From Flavobacteriales bacterium (GTDB taxonomy: Bacteria; Bacteroidota; Bacteroidia; Flavobacteriales_F; PHOS-HE28): a stretch of DNA of 25,227 nucleotides. Below are positions 1 to 9,001 of the stretch, one piece after another. Within the stretch, counting starts at the first letter, position 1, and every line of letters begins with the position of its first letter. A model generated the notes under the pieces. The model did not search any database and was not told the origin of the DNA. It worked only from the letters and a program-made list of their open reading frames with translations. Both the position numbers and the translations under genes were made by a program. The stretch spans positions 1 to 25,227 of the forward strand of contig JADJVC010000005.1 of NCBI GenBank assembly GCA_016710685.1, given 5' to 3'.

Positions 1-74
1 CTCGGCAGCGTGGGTCGTTGAGCCCGCACAGGCCGAAGCAAGCGGCAAATGAGAATGGCGTGGATGGTCCTCAT
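1..74 (-). CDS. batE: BatE N-terminus (partial, runs off left edge)
   Basis: Only the first ~24 codons are inside the window. The ATG at 74-72 overlaps the batD stop (73-71) as ATGA, the same coupling used elsewhere in this operon. The peptide starts MRTIHAILIC, which resembles a signal peptide start, but the following residues turn Arg/Pro-rich, suggesting a one-base frameshift near 45-50. In Bacteroidota the gene after batD is normally batE, a small TPR membrane protein with an SH3-like C-terminus. The assignment rests on position and the secretory-looking start, not on any visible TPR or SH3 sequence. Confidence 0.5.
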   Translation of the reverse strand, partial: MRTIHAILICRLLRPVRAQRPTLP

Positions 75-1829
75 GCGCGTACGTGTTGCTCGATGCGTGC
101 GATCAATGCGGCAGCCCTCCTCGTAGGTCTGTTGGCGGGGCCCGTTGTCGGCGGGGAGAAGCGTGCCATTTCCGCGGTCGCGATCAGCGATGTATTTTCT
201 TCCGCGGTTTTTCCGCCGTCCATGTCGGCCAGTTTATCGCGGAGCACATCCGGATTCACTTCAGCAACGCCAAGGTTGAACTTGTCCGCTGCGTAGCCTT
301 CCCCGCCTTTCCGGGGGCATCGTTGAATGCGCGCTGCGATCACCTGGCATCCAACGCGGTTTTCGCCAAAGCCAAGCGTTGCTTGGCCAGCCTTGTCGGC
401 GCCCGCGCCTGCGCCATGCCGGTAGCATCGCCCAGGCGTTTTTCGCGTTTACGGTACCAAGCGAAAAGGACCAGCAACAGCAACGGAGGCAGGCCAATGC
501 CGAGCACATAGGGCCATGAGCCGAACAGAGATCCAGTGCGGCGCAGTTGCAGGGTCGCCGGTGCGGATGTAGCGGATGTCGTTGGGGCCAACGGCTTCGT
601 CAGTCTTTACCACTGCGCCTACGGTAGCATTGGAGTTTGGCGCGCCGGGCTTCACATCGGAAATGCATCGGCGGCGACCTGAGCTGTTTATAAGTGCCGG
701 AGGTGGATCGAAATGGCTGAAAGTGAGCGCGCCAATGTCGTAGTTGCCCTCGTGCCGCGGGATCAGCAGGTATTGGTGGGTGCGGCTGCCGCTCATGCCT
801 AGCCCGTTCCGCATTGATCTTGTCATCGATCTTCGGGTCGTAGGATTCAAAATCACCGGGCAGGTTCAGCTTTGGTGCATCGATCAATTTGAGGTTGGCC
901 CTTCCGGAAAAACGGATGGTGAGATCAATAGCCTCATTTGCATTGACATCCGCAGCAGGCGCATCCATTTCCAAGCGCAGATCTCCTACCGCACCAATGA
1001 AATCCGCAGGCTTGTTAGCGGGAAGGTCCACTACGTTAAGGCTGCTGGCATTGCTTTGGATCTTCACGGGCGTTCCACTGCTGAAGAAGCGGGGTTCACG
1101 CGGTAGTTCAGCGTCATGGGGTCTATGCGGAGCCGGCCGCTGCGCAAGGGGATCAGCACTTGTTTTTTCAGTGTGGCCACGCGATAAGCGAGTCCGTTGA
1201 TGGTGCGCTGGCCGGGTTCCCAATTGGCGTCGCCGAGGTCCACTTCTTCCGCCCAAAAACCGCTCAGTTTTGGCAGGTCGTGATCGTCGGCCTGCAGGTG
1301 TGTTGTAGCGCGAAAAGAGCGTGTACGTGGCGATGACCTGCTCGCCGACGTAGGCTTTGCTTTTGCTGAGGGAAATGGTGCAGAAAAGGTTGGGGTCCTT
1401 CTTTTGTGCCTGATCCATTTGCGGATTAGAACCCGAACTGGATTCACCTTTTGGAAACATGGATCTTAATGGGGTCCGTGCGCAGCGAGCCACCGCCGAT
1501 ACTGGCTGTCGAAGGCCCGATGGTGTAATCGCCCGGACTTGTGGCGGTGAGCACCCAAACGGTGGTGCTGCTCCGGCTAATGCTGCCGTTCATGTTGCTG
1601 AAACTGTTGCTGGTGGAAGGGCCTTGCGCCACCACCATGCCGCCCAGTCCGGCGTTGTAAGCCGGCCGGAAGGAGCATTGCTGAGTTCCAATGTGAACCG
1701 GATGCCATCGCCAACAGAGATCTCGTTCCTGTCCACCGTGGCACGGAAAGAGACTTCTTGGGCAAGCACGGGTGCGCTGGCGATCACGAATGCCACCGCG
1801 AGGTTCAGGATGCGCTTCATTATTTCCAT
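71..1829 (-). CDS. batD: BatD aerotolerance protein, broken by several frameshifts
   Basis: The full span equals ~586 codons, normal for BatD. The ATG at 1829-1827 overlaps the batC stop as TGATG; a second ATG at 1820 directly precedes the signal peptide (MKRILNLAVAFVIASAPVLAQ-like), so either may be used. Pieces in different frames line up in the expected BatD order: N-terminal Ig-like region (VSFRATVDRNEISVGDGIRF), a middle segment with KAYVGEQVIATYTLF, a repeat of Ig-like domains (VNANEAIDLTIRFSG), a C-terminal membrane helix near residues 438-460 (YVLGIGLPPLLLLVLFAW) and a cytoplasmic tail ending ALIARIEQHVRA. At least six frame changes are needed, near 1690, 1450, 1270, 1090, 800 and 340. 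The protein is expected in the periplasm, anchored in the inner membrane, next to BatA-C. Identification is strong; whether the gene is intact in the organism is uncertain. Confidence 0.85.
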
Positions 1830-2554
1830 CACCAGTCTTTGTCCGTAGGCGTGGCGGGTTTCGGCTGCAATTTGCGACGCACTTCGTCCTGCACGTTTTT
1901 TTCCTGTTGCTGCGCAGCGTCCAACATGCGTTTGGCGTCCTGCGGATCAATGCGGTCTTTGGGCTGCGGCTGCTCTTTGCCCTGCTTGTCTTTGTCCTGG
2001 CCGTCCTTGTTCTCGTCTTGCTGCTGCTTGTCCTGCTGGTCCTTGTTCTGCTGGTCCTGGTCCTGTTGTTCCTTGTCCTTGTCTTTGTCCTGATCCTTGT
2101 TCTCGTCTTTGCCTTTGTCCTGCTTTTGCTGCTTCTGCTCTTGCTCCAACATTTTCTGCGCGAAGGCCAAGTTGTAACGCGTGTCGGCATCGGCGGGCGC
2201 ACGCTTCAAGGCTTCCTTGTAGGCGCTCACGGCCTCTTTGAATTTGCGTTGGCGGAGCTGCGCATTGCCGAGGTTGTGATAAGCGCGTGCCTGTGCCTGG
2301 TCGCCTTTGGCCATGGCGGCAGCGCTTTCATAAGCTTGCTGCGCGCGGGCTAAACTGTCCTGATCGTACCAAGCATTGCCGAGGTTGAATACACCGCGCT
2401 CGTCTTTTGCTGCTTGCTCGTATGCGCGCGTGGCGGCAGCGGCATTGCCTTTTTCCAAGGCGGCGTTTCCTTGGCGGATGGCACGATCAGCCTCTTGCGC
2501 ATGAAGGACACAAGCGCTGGCAAGCAGGGCAGTAAGGGTGATCAAGCGGACCAT
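1829..2554 (-). CDS. batC: BatC, TPR protein with charged low-complexity region
   Basis: Intact 241-residue frame. It begins with a signal peptide (MVRLITLTALLASACVLHAQ), followed by about three tetratricopeptide repeats (residues ~25-130, e.g. GVFNLGNAWYDQDSLARAQ and AYHNLGNAQLRQRKFKEA). Residues ~138-200 are a highly charged Lys/Asp/Gln/Glu low-complexity stretch. The C-terminus has the typical BatC segment DAKRMLDAAQQQEKNVQDEV and ends KDW. The start ATG lies inside the 3' end of batB (13-bp overlap) and the stop overlaps batD. BatC is thought to be a periplasmic scaffold for the Bat complex. This is one of the few genes in the window without a frameshift, which supports a moderate, scattered error rate. 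Confidence 0.93.
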   Translation of the reverse strand: MVRLITLTALLASACVLHAQEADRAIRQGNAALEKGNAAAATRAYEQAAKDERGVFNLGNAWYDQDSLARAQQAYESAAAMAKGDQAQARAYHNLGNAQLRQRKFKEAVSAYKEALKRAPADADTRYNLAFAQKMLEQEQKQQKQDKGKDENKDQDKDKDKEQQDQDQQNKDQQDKQQQDENKDGQDKDKQGKEQPQPKDRIDPQDAKRMLDAAQQQEKNVQDEVRRKLQPKPATPTDKDW

Positions 2555-3804
2555 CCGATGCGTTTCTTGAACGGGTTAGCAAAAGTGCGTTCGCCCATGG
2601 CGAGCCCAAGCAGCACAAGAGCACAGGCGGCGGCGAGGAAGTATTGGAATCGGTCTTCGTGCCCCGCAAAGCGGAAGGTGCCGAGGTCACTTTGGTCCAT
2701 GCTGCGAAGCTTGGCCATAATGGCGTCGATGCCCGTGTCGCCTGAGGTGGCGTGAACGTATTCGCCGTTACCTGCTTCGGCAATGCGGCTCAGCATTCCC
2801 TCGTCGAGCTTGGTCATCACGGTCTGTCCGTCTTTGTCTTTTTTGAAGCCGACCACCGAGCCGCTCACGCGAACCGGGATGGGCGAACCTTGCGGTGAAC
2901 CCATGCCGATGGTGTTCACGATGATGCCTTTTTCCGCAGCTTCCTTGGCGGCCGTTACGCCGTCATCCTCAAAACTTTCACCGTCGCTGATCACAATGAT
3001 GGTCTTGCCCTTGGCGGCATCGGCGCCGAAGCTGCGCGTGGCCTGCTCAATGGCCGCGCCGATGGCGGTTCCTTGGCGTTGCACCATGTTGGGTCCGAGG
3101 CTGCCGAGGAAGAGCTTTGCGGCACTGCGGTCGGCGGTGATGGGCAGTTGCGTGTAGGCTTGGCCGGCGAAAACGACGATGCCGAGCCGATCGCCGTGCA
3201 TGCGGTCGATGAGTTGCGCGAGTGCCCGCTTGGCCACTTCCATGCGGTTGGGCTTGAGGTCTTCGGCCATCATGCTGTTGCTTACGTCCAGCGCCACCAC
3301 CACGTCCACGCCCTTGGCCTTCACTTCTTCCACGCGGGTGCCCATTTGCGGTCCGGCCAATGCGATGATGGCCAGTCCCAATCCATGGCGCAGCAACAGG
3401 AAACGCGTCATGGTGCGCCAAGATGAAACACCGGGTACCATGCCGGGCAACATGGCGGCTTCGCCGAAGCGGTTCATGGCGCGGTTTTTCAGCCGCAGCC
3501 CGATCAAGTATGCCAGCACCAGCACCAGCCCTGCGAACGAGGCCCAGAGCATGTTGGGCTTCGCGAAGCGGAACTGCGGCAATGCACTTGGTGCATAGAG
3601 CAGGAATGCGATGCCGATGGCCCACGCGAACACTTCCACGGCCAGCGCCACACTGGTGATCGGTGCATTGCGGTATGTGCCGGGCGAGCTCATGGCGTAG
3701 TGCGCAGCAAGTGTATTTCCGAGGAAAAGGCCCAAGAAAAGCAGCGAGCAACCAGCGATTAAAGGCAAGCGGTATTCTTCCGTGCGGGAGCTGTGTTCGG
3801 TCAC
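2542..3804 (-). CDS. batB: BatB, von Willebrand A membrane protein with extended N-terminus
   Basis: Intact 420-residue frame with GTG start (3804-3802), preceded by AAAGG and 3 bp after the batA stop. The vWA domain (residues ~165-350) has a MIDAS motif D173-V-S175-N-S177, a conserved TADRSAAK segment and the second acidic motif ISDGES (D274). A C-terminal helix (~388-405) ends the protein. Family members are usually ~330-350 residues and begin just before the two helices that precede the vWA domain. Here about 80 extra residues add two more predicted helices (about 14-34 and 50-70). BatB is an inner-membrane protein with its vWA domain in the periplasm, working with BatA and the MoxR ATPase. 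BatA and BatB are told apart by order and by the longer C-terminal part here. Confidence 0.93.
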   Translation of the reverse strand: MTEHSSRTEEYRLPLIAGCSLLFLGLFLGNTLAAHYAMSSPGTYRNAPITSVALAVEVFAWAIGIAFLLYAPSALPQFRFAKPNMLWASFAGLVLVLAYLIGLRLKNRAMNRFGEAAMLPGMVPGVSSWRTMTRFLLLRHGLGLAIIALAGPQMGTRVEEVKAKGVDVVVALDVSNSMMAEDLKPNRMEVAKRALAQLIDRMHGDRLGIVVFAGQAYTQLPITADRSAAKLFLGSLGPNMVQRQGTAIGAAIEQATRSFGADAAKGKTIIVISDGESFEDDGVTAAKEAAEKGIIVNTIGMGSPQGSPIPVRVSGSVVGFKKDKDGQTVMTKLDEGMLSRIAEAGNGEYVHATSGDTGIDAIMAKLRSMDQSDLGTFRFAGHEDRFQYFLAAACALVLLGLAMGERTFANPFKKRIGWSA

Positions 3805-3807
3805 CTT

Positions 3808-4769
3808 TTACGCGGGTTTTTTCCAGCCGGTCGATCTCTTGATATATGCTGCGAGTTTCTTCTCGTCCGTTGCGCGGAAGTAGCGGCCACCTGTCATTTC
3901 AGCGGTTTTCTTCAGCATGTCCTCATCGACCACCTTCACGTAGTCGTACTTGTACTGTCCGTTAGGATAGATCGCCACTGGCGAAAGTGCCTTGCCGTTG
4001 GTGCCCACGCCAATGGTGTACACGCGGATGCCGAGTTCCTCCGCGATTTGCGCAGCATCCAATGGTTGTATCGTTCCGGCGTTGTTCATGCCGTCGGTGA
4101 GGAGGATCACCACTTTGCTTTTGGAAGTGCTTTCGCGCAGCCTGTTGATGGCGGTTGCCAAGCCCATGCCCACGGCGGTGCCTCCGGTGATCAGGCCAGC
4201 GCGGGCCTGCACGAAGAGTTCCTTCAGCACGTCGTGGTCGGTGGTGAGGGGCATTGCGTAAACGCTTCACCTTCGTAGATAACCAGACCAATGCGGTCGT
4301 TCGGCCGGTTGTCTATGAAGTCCATGGCCACGTCCCGCGCGGCGTCCAGGCGGTCGGGCTTGAAGTCCTTGGCCAACATGCTGGCGCTATAGTCCATGGC
4401 GATGATGATGTCGATGCCTTCTTGTGTAACGTCCTGCCAGCTGTCCTTGCTTTGCGGACGCGCCATGGCCAGCAGCATCATTGCGGTGCCGAGCAGACCG
4501 AAGGCGAAGGGCAGGTGGCGCGCTCTGGCGATGAGGTCCACCGGTCCGTTCTCCAACGCTGGAAAAGTGCTGAGGGTGGCGCTGGGCCTGCGTTTGTTCC
4601 GGCGGAAGACGTACCAGGCCGCGAGCACCGGTATCGCAGCCAACGCCCACAAATAGTGCGGCGATGCGAGCTCATACCGGTCCTTCAGCCACCAGCCCGC
4701 AGCGAAAGCAGTGGCCAATACGGCCAGCAGCAGCAAGAGCACGGGGATGAGGTCACGGTTGCGGCGCAT
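3808..4769 (-). CDS. batA: BatA, von Willebrand A membrane protein, one frameshift
   Basis: ATG at 4769 begins 4 bp after the upstream gene's stop. The first frame gives residues 1-~175 and contains a MIDAS motif D126-Y-S128-A-S130 (AMDYSASM), then IGLVIYEGEAFTQ. The downstream frame resumes at PLTTDHDVLKELF, contains the acidic LLTDGMNNAGT motif and ends TGWKKPA. One extra C in the C4 run on the minus strand near 4250 would join them, giving 321 codons, the normal BatA length range. An extra N-terminal helix (residues 8-26) precedes the usual BatA helix (PHYLWALAAIPVLAAWYVF), so the N-terminus is longer than usual. The role is an inner-membrane MIDAS protein paired with BatB. The break sits in a homopolymer and is probably a sequencing error. 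Confidence 0.92.
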
Positions 4770-4773
4770 CGGG

Positions 4774-5779
4774 TCAATGTTCGGCAGTTTGTTGCACGAA
4801 TGCGATGGCGCTGGCGAGCATGTTATCGGTCTCGGGCAGTGAAGGTTTCCACTTGGCGAACTTGGCGAGATCCGCGAGTTGGAGCAGGTTTTGCAGTTCC
4901 GTGTGCTTGTCCTTGCTCAGCGCCGAAATGCGCAAAGCGGCCATCAGCTCGTCGGTGGTCTGTTCCAACGCTGGCACGCGGTACCGCTTTTCGATGTAGG
5001 CGCGCAAGATGTCCGCGAGTCCCGCGCAATGCTCTTTCACGAAGCCTTGCTCGCAGAGTTTTTTCCCGCGCAGTTCCTCCAATTCGCGCATCGCGATGAT
5101 GTGCGCGGGCACCGGCGGTGGGGGCGGGGCGACCTCTTTTTCCTTCGGCTTCCGGCGCTTGAAATAGATCACCAGCGCAACGATCGCGGCCAGCAGCGCC
5201 AATCCGCCTGCTACCCACGGCCAATTGTCGCGTAGCCAATCCATGAAGCTGAACGGCACGGTGTAAATGCCCTTGATGGGCCGGATCGCCTTGGTGGTAT
5301 CCACCGGCACGGTGTTCACCGTGAGCAGCAATGGATCGGTGAGCCAAAGTATCGCCGCTGGCGATGAACCGGAAAGGCGGAATGGCCCAATAGGCGCTGT
5401 CCCACGAGGTGATGGTGAGCGTGCGTTGCTGGCGGAAGTGGTACGGATCGGCAGCTTTTTCTGGGAGGATGGTGTCCACATGGCTGTCGAGCAACACGGA
5501 AATTTTTCCAGTGAGCGTATCCGAAATGGCGGGCCATTCGATCTTGGTGGCGCCGCCTTGGTCCACGCGGTAATCCACGGAAAGCAGCAGATGTGCTTGT
5601 TCGCCAATGAGGATGGAAGTGGAGTCGAGCTGCGCAGAAACCTGGACGGGGTTCGCGGTTTGTGCCACTGCGGCCGGGGCAATGAGGCCCATTGCCGCAC
5701 ACAAAAAGATCGCCGAAAGCATAGGCATTTTCATCCGCTGCATCACACCGACTGTATTCCGATCCCGCCACATGCCCAT
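4774..5779 (-). CDS. BatD/DUF4381-like membrane protein of the Bat operon, one frameshift
   Basis: This gene sits between the DUF58 gene and batA, where Bacteroidota carry an unnamed BatD-like or DUF4381-like gene. The furthest-upstream ATG (5779) overlaps the DUF58 stop as TGATG. An in-frame ATG near 5731 (MKMPMLSAIFLCAAMG) is better placed for the signal peptide ending AVAQ, so the true start is undecided. The N-terminal half is an Ig-like periplasmic domain (VSAQLDSTSILIGEQAHLLL). After a frame change near 5330-5350 come DPLLLTVNTVPVDTTKAI, a helix (~185-206, WVAGGLALLAAIVALVIYF), a basic/proline linker and a cytoplasmic helical domain with RGKKLCEQGFVKEHCAGLAD, ending NMLASAIAFVQQTAEH. 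It is probably a Bat complex component that links periplasm and cytoplasm. No enzymatic motif is visible. Confidence 0.8.
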
Positions 5780-6615
5780 CAGTCGCGTTGCCTGAAAAGG
5801 TTCATCAACGGTTTCACGTAGCCCTCGCGGGTGCTGATCACCGCATGGTCCACACCGGCGCGTCGCAGTGCGTCTCGGGCGTGGGCTTGGCGGCGCAGGG
5901 CCTCGGCGCGGTAGTGCTCGCGTACGGCCTTGCTGCGTGTGTTCACCCAGCGCGTGCTGCCGGTCTCCGGATCGCGGAACTGGGCCAGACCCATGTTGGG
6001 CGCTCCTGCTCGCGCGGGTCGGTGGTTCGCAACACCACTAAGTCGTGGCGGCGATTGGCGTCTTCAGCGCATCCTCCCAGCCGTTGTCCAACAGGTCGCT
6101 GATGAGGAATGCGATGCTGCGTTTCTTGATCACGTTGTTCAAATACTTCAGCGCAAGCGTGATGTCGGTGCCCTTGCCTTTGGGCCGGTATTCCAGCAGT
6201 TCACGCACGATGCGGAGGATGTGGCCGCGTCCTTTTTCGGCGGAATGAAAAGCTCCATCCGGTCGCTGAAAAGGATCAATCCCACCTTGTCGTTGTTCTG
6301 GATGGCGCTGAAGGCGATGGTGGCGCAGGCTTCCGTGATCAGGCTCGCGTTTCCAGTTGGTTCACCGTTCCGAAATCGCCGCTGGCGCTCACGTCCGCCA
6401 CCAACATCACGGTAAGCTCACGCTCCTCGTCAAACACTTTGATGAACGGGTGCCCCAACCGCGCAGTAACGTTCCAGTCGATGCGCGCACCTCATCACCG
6501 GGCACATATTCGCGCACCTCGCTAAAGGCCATGCCGCGGCCTTGAAGGCGCTGTGGTACTCACCGCTGAAGATGTGGTTGCTCAAGCCGCGTGTCTTCAG
6601 CTCGATCTTGCGCAC
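5779..6615 (-). CDS. DUF58 domain protein, multiple frameshifts, start unclear
   Basis: Fragments in three frames reassemble to a standard ~285-residue DUF58 protein: RKIELKTRGLSNHIFSGEYH, then the DUF58 signature region (REYVPGDEVRAIDWNVTARL), a vWA-like segment FDEERELTVMLVADVSASGD, then KGTDITLALKYLNNVIKKRS and IAFLISDLLDNGWEDAL, and finally MGLAQFRDPETGSTRWVNTR to a stop overlapping the next gene. Frame changes lie near 6530, 6495, 6350 and 6010. The GTG at 6615 is the only standard start after an in-frame TAG at 6657-6655, but homologues begin about ten residues earlier, and the sequence upstream (TKDLIKKV) is coding-like. The real ATG is therefore probably lost to an error near 6655. 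DUF58 proteins pair with MoxR ATPases. Confidence 0.85.
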
Positions 6616-6761
6616 CTTCTTAATGAGGTCCTTGGTATGTTGGGTACTGTTGATCTACGTGACGCGTGTTTATGTCCAGCTTCCTCTCAGGGTCGCGAAT
6701 GCGGCCTGAGCATAAGCCTACTATTGACGCGGCAAGGGGCAATTCCACGAACAACTAAACC

Positions 6762-7812
6762 TCAAGGCACCTCCACCGTATTGAGCACGCGGTCGATCAC
6801 CTCCTTCACGCTGATATTCTCCGCTTCCGCTTCATAAGTCAGCCCGATGCGGTGCCGCAGCACGTCCGGGCACACGGCGCGGACATCCTCCGGGATCACG
6901 TATCCGCGGCGCTTGGTGAAGGCGTAGGCTTTGGCACCCAGGGCCATGTTGATGCTGGCGCGCGGCGAACCGCCGAAAGCGATCAACGAGCTGAGATCGT
7001 TCAATTTGTATTGGTCCGGCTTGCGCGTGGCACCGGTGATGTTCACGATGTACTGCTCGATCTTCTCGTCCATGTACACCTCGCGCACCAGCTTGCGTGC
7101 GTTGACAATGTCGGCGGGCGAGATCACTTTTTGCACGTTGCTTTCGCGCACCACGCCCGTGTTCTGGCGGATGATCGCGCGCTCCTCCTCCTTGCGCGGG
7201 TAGTCCAGCACCACCTTCAGCATAAAGCGGTCCGTCTGTGCTTCCGGCAGGGGATACGTGCCTTCCTGCTCAATGGGGTTCATGGTGGCCAGGACGAGGA
7301 ACGGCTCCGGCAATTTGAAGGTTTGCGTACCGATCGTGACTTGGCGTTCCTGCATGGCCTCCAGCAGTGCGCTCTGCACTTTGGCGGGTGCCCGGTTGAT
7401 CTCGTCCGCAAGGATGAAATTGCTGAAGATCGGGCCTTTTTCACGCTGAACTCCTCGCTGCGCGGGCTGTACACCATGGTGCCGATAAGGTCCGCAGGCA
7501 GCAGGTCCGGGGTGAATTGCACGCGGCTGAAGCCCACGTGCACCACGTCGCTCAGCGTTTTGATGGCGAGTGTTTTGGCCAAGCCGGGCATGCCTTCCAG
7601 CAGGATGTGGCCATCGGCAAGCAGCGCCACCAAGAGCTTCTGCACCATGTCCTTCTGGCCAACGATCACTTTGGCCATTTCCATTTCGATCAGGTCCACG
7701 AAGGAACTGGCCTGTTGGATGCGCTCGTTGAGGATGCGGATGCTGTCTGCGGAAGAACCAATGGGTTCCTGCGGAAGAGCAACGGGAGTTTCTTGAGGTG
7801 TTTGTTCCATGA
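6762..7812 (-). CDS. moxR: MoxR-family AAA+ ATPase, first gene of the Bat operon
   Basis: ATG at 7812 (MEQTPQETPV). The protein has IVGQKDMVQKLL, Walker A GMPGLAKT (residues 73-80), Walker B ILADEINRAPAKVQSALLEA (~135-155), sensor 1 ATMNPIEQEGTYPLPEAQTD and sensor 2 region GGSPRASINMA, ending in the MoxR lid (IGLTYEAEAE). One frame change near 7440, in a minus-strand A5-G2-C3 run, is fixed by one extra G, restoring ~350 codons. MoxR ATPases remodel or load metal ions on vWA (MIDAS) partners, here BatA, BatB and the DUF58 protein. It is the first gene of the operon; a near-consensus -7 box (GAATTTTG, about 40 bp upstream near 7850) could drive it, though no clear -33 box is visible. Confidence 0.95.
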
Positions 7813-7934
7813 TATTGATCAGCTCCCAACACATTATTGGGACTGCAAAATTCCGCGATCGGCGCGGGCTGTGGCACGGTGGACGGTTAATGAACGTTAA
7901 TCGCGCAGCCCAGCCCCTACAGTAGCTGCACACC

Positions 7935-7942
7935 TATCTTCG
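7935..7942 (+). promoter_or_regulatory. Putative Bacteroidota -7 promoter box
   Basis: TATCTTCG differs by one base from the Bacteroidota consensus TAnnTTTG and lies 20 bp before the ATG of the pyrophosphohydrolase gene. No clear -33 TTG is seen. The 150-bp gap between 7813 and 7962 separates two divergent genes, so promoters in both directions are expected here. Confidence 0.35.
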
Positions 7943-7962
7943 ACGCATTAAAACGCTGAACC

Positions 7963-8385
7963 ATGGACCGGACACCATTTTCGCTTCAGGACACCATTAA
8001 CCACGTACGGGACTTCCACGATGCCTTCGGGATCGTGAACGCGGAATCGCCCATGGGCACCATAAGCGCGGCAGACGTGCAGTTGCGGCACGATTTAATG
8101 CGCGAGGAAAACGAAGAATACCTTGAAGCCGCTGCAAAAGGCGATCCCCGGGTGGAAGTGGCCGACGCGCTTGGGGACATGCTCTACATTCTCTGCGGAA
8201 CGATCCTGAAACATGGGTTTACAGCACAAGATCGAAGACGTCTTCAACCAGATCCAACGCAGCAACATGAGCAAATTGGGCGCGGACGGCAAGCCCATTT
8301 ACAGGAAGACGGCAAAGTGCTGAAAGGCGAACGCTATTTCCGGCCGAACATCGCCGCCATCCTTCAAGAACCGCAAGAACGATGA
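7963..8385 (+). CDS. MazG-like / PRA-PH nucleotide pyrophosphohydrolase, two compensating frameshifts
   Basis: The all-alpha NTP pyrophosphohydrolase pattern is clear. REENEEYLEAA gives the first acidic metal-binding motif (ExxEE-like, residues ~47-57) and EVADALGDMLYI gives the ExxD motif (~65-76). These bind Mg and hydrolyse a nucleoside triphosphate or related substrate to the monophosphate and pyrophosphate. Between ~8217 and ~8312 the frame is shifted: removing one G in GGG near 8217 and adding one base near 8312 restores HGLQHKIEDVFNQIQRSNMS and KLGADGKPIYR, the expected C-terminal half, before DGKVLKGERYFRPNIAAIL. Length ~140 residues fits the family. The gene diverges from moxR and its stop overlaps the next start (ATGA), so the two are probably cotranslated. 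Substrate unknown. Confidence 0.85.
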   Translation: MDRTPFSLQDTINHVRDFHDAFGIVNAESPMGTISAADVQLRHDLMREENEEYLEAAAKGDPRVEVADALGDMLYILCGTILKHGFTAQDRRRLQPDPTQQHEQIGRGRQAHLQEDGKVLKGERYFRPNIAAILQEPQER

Positions 8386-8934
8386 ACCTGCCAGCATTGC
8401 TACAAGAGGCGCGCACATCGGCCTTCCGCCGGTGGGCCTTGAACATGGGCCGCACCGCATGATCCCGTTCAACCGGCCGCACGGGTTGAAGGTGGTGCCG
8501 TTGGAAAACGGCGGCATTAAAGTGTTGGTACCGTTCTGGCGGATCAACCGCTAAAAACCACATCCGTGGCATCCACGCGTGTTGCTTGGCCACTGCGGCG
8601 GAATATTGCAGCGGCTTGGCCCTGATGGAGCACTTGGATGCCAGAGCTACCGCATCATCATGAAAAGCCTGCACATGGAATACCACTACCAGGCAAAAGT
8701 GCGGCCTCCGCAGTCTTCGCGCCTTCGGCGGAAGAAGTGCAAACCGGCATCAAGCAATTCGTAGATAATGGAGAAGCAGCCTTGTATGTGGCCGAAGTGC
8801 CCGTGCATGACGACAAAGGCAACCACTTGGCCACGGGCAAGATCACGGCAAGTAAAGCCGTGGAGCAGCGTGCGCACGGCACGTTGATCAAATCCAGCTT
8901 CGTTGGCAGACGCGCGTTGTCATTCCGGGTTTGA
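8382..8934 (+). CDS. DUF4442 hotdog-fold (thioesterase-like) protein, several frameshifts
   Basis: Start ATG at 8382 overlaps the previous stop (ATGA). Pieces in three frames align with DUF4442 proteins: MNLPALLQEARTSAFRRWAL, then MIPFNRPHGLKVVPLENGGI and KVLVPFWRINR, then NHIRGIHACCLATAAEYCSG (the NHxxGIHAC helix motif of the hotdog core), then YRIIMKSLHMEYHYQAKV, and a C-terminal strand region LYVAEVPVHDDKGNHLATGK. Frame changes lie near 8440, 8550, 8645 and 8725. The last frame runs to a stop at 8932-8934 inside the loop of a palindromic repeat, so the real stop may be slightly earlier. Family members are small thioesterase-like proteins of unclear substrate. No catalytic residue can be named with confidence. 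Confidence 0.75.
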
Positions 8935-8942
8935 CCCGGAAT
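8922..8942. repeat. Palindromic repeat, family 1 copy A (possible bidirectional terminator)
   Basis: Perfect 9-bp arms ATTCCGGGT / ACCCGGAAT around a TTG loop, flanked by gttgtc on the left and cgc on the right. It lies between two convergent genes (DUF4442 and the 9002-9832 protein), so it may end both transcripts, though no U-tract follows. The same layout recurs at 11435-11455 and, inverted, at 15933-15954. Confidence 0.75.
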
Positions 8943-9001
8943 CGCGTAAATGTTAGTGGCTAGAGTCTCTCTCTGGCGGGCTGATCGGCGCATCCTCCGG
9001 A

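Noticed and set aside
1772..2353. Long plus-strand frame rich in Leu/Val that looks like a membrane protein
   Set aside because: It is the complement of the Lys/Asp/Gln-rich part of batC, whose TPR, signal peptide and C-terminal motif are clear. The Leu/Val runs are a codon artefact.
6852..7796. Plus-strand frame of 314 codons opposite moxR
   Set aside because: Shadow of a gene with unmistakable Walker A, Walker B and sensor motifs on the minus strand; no motif in the shadow.
71..7812. Bat operon as a degenerate pseudogene cluster
   Set aside because: Lengths, motifs and overlapping junctions are intact and frameshifts affect the whole window equally, so assembly error is the simpler reading.
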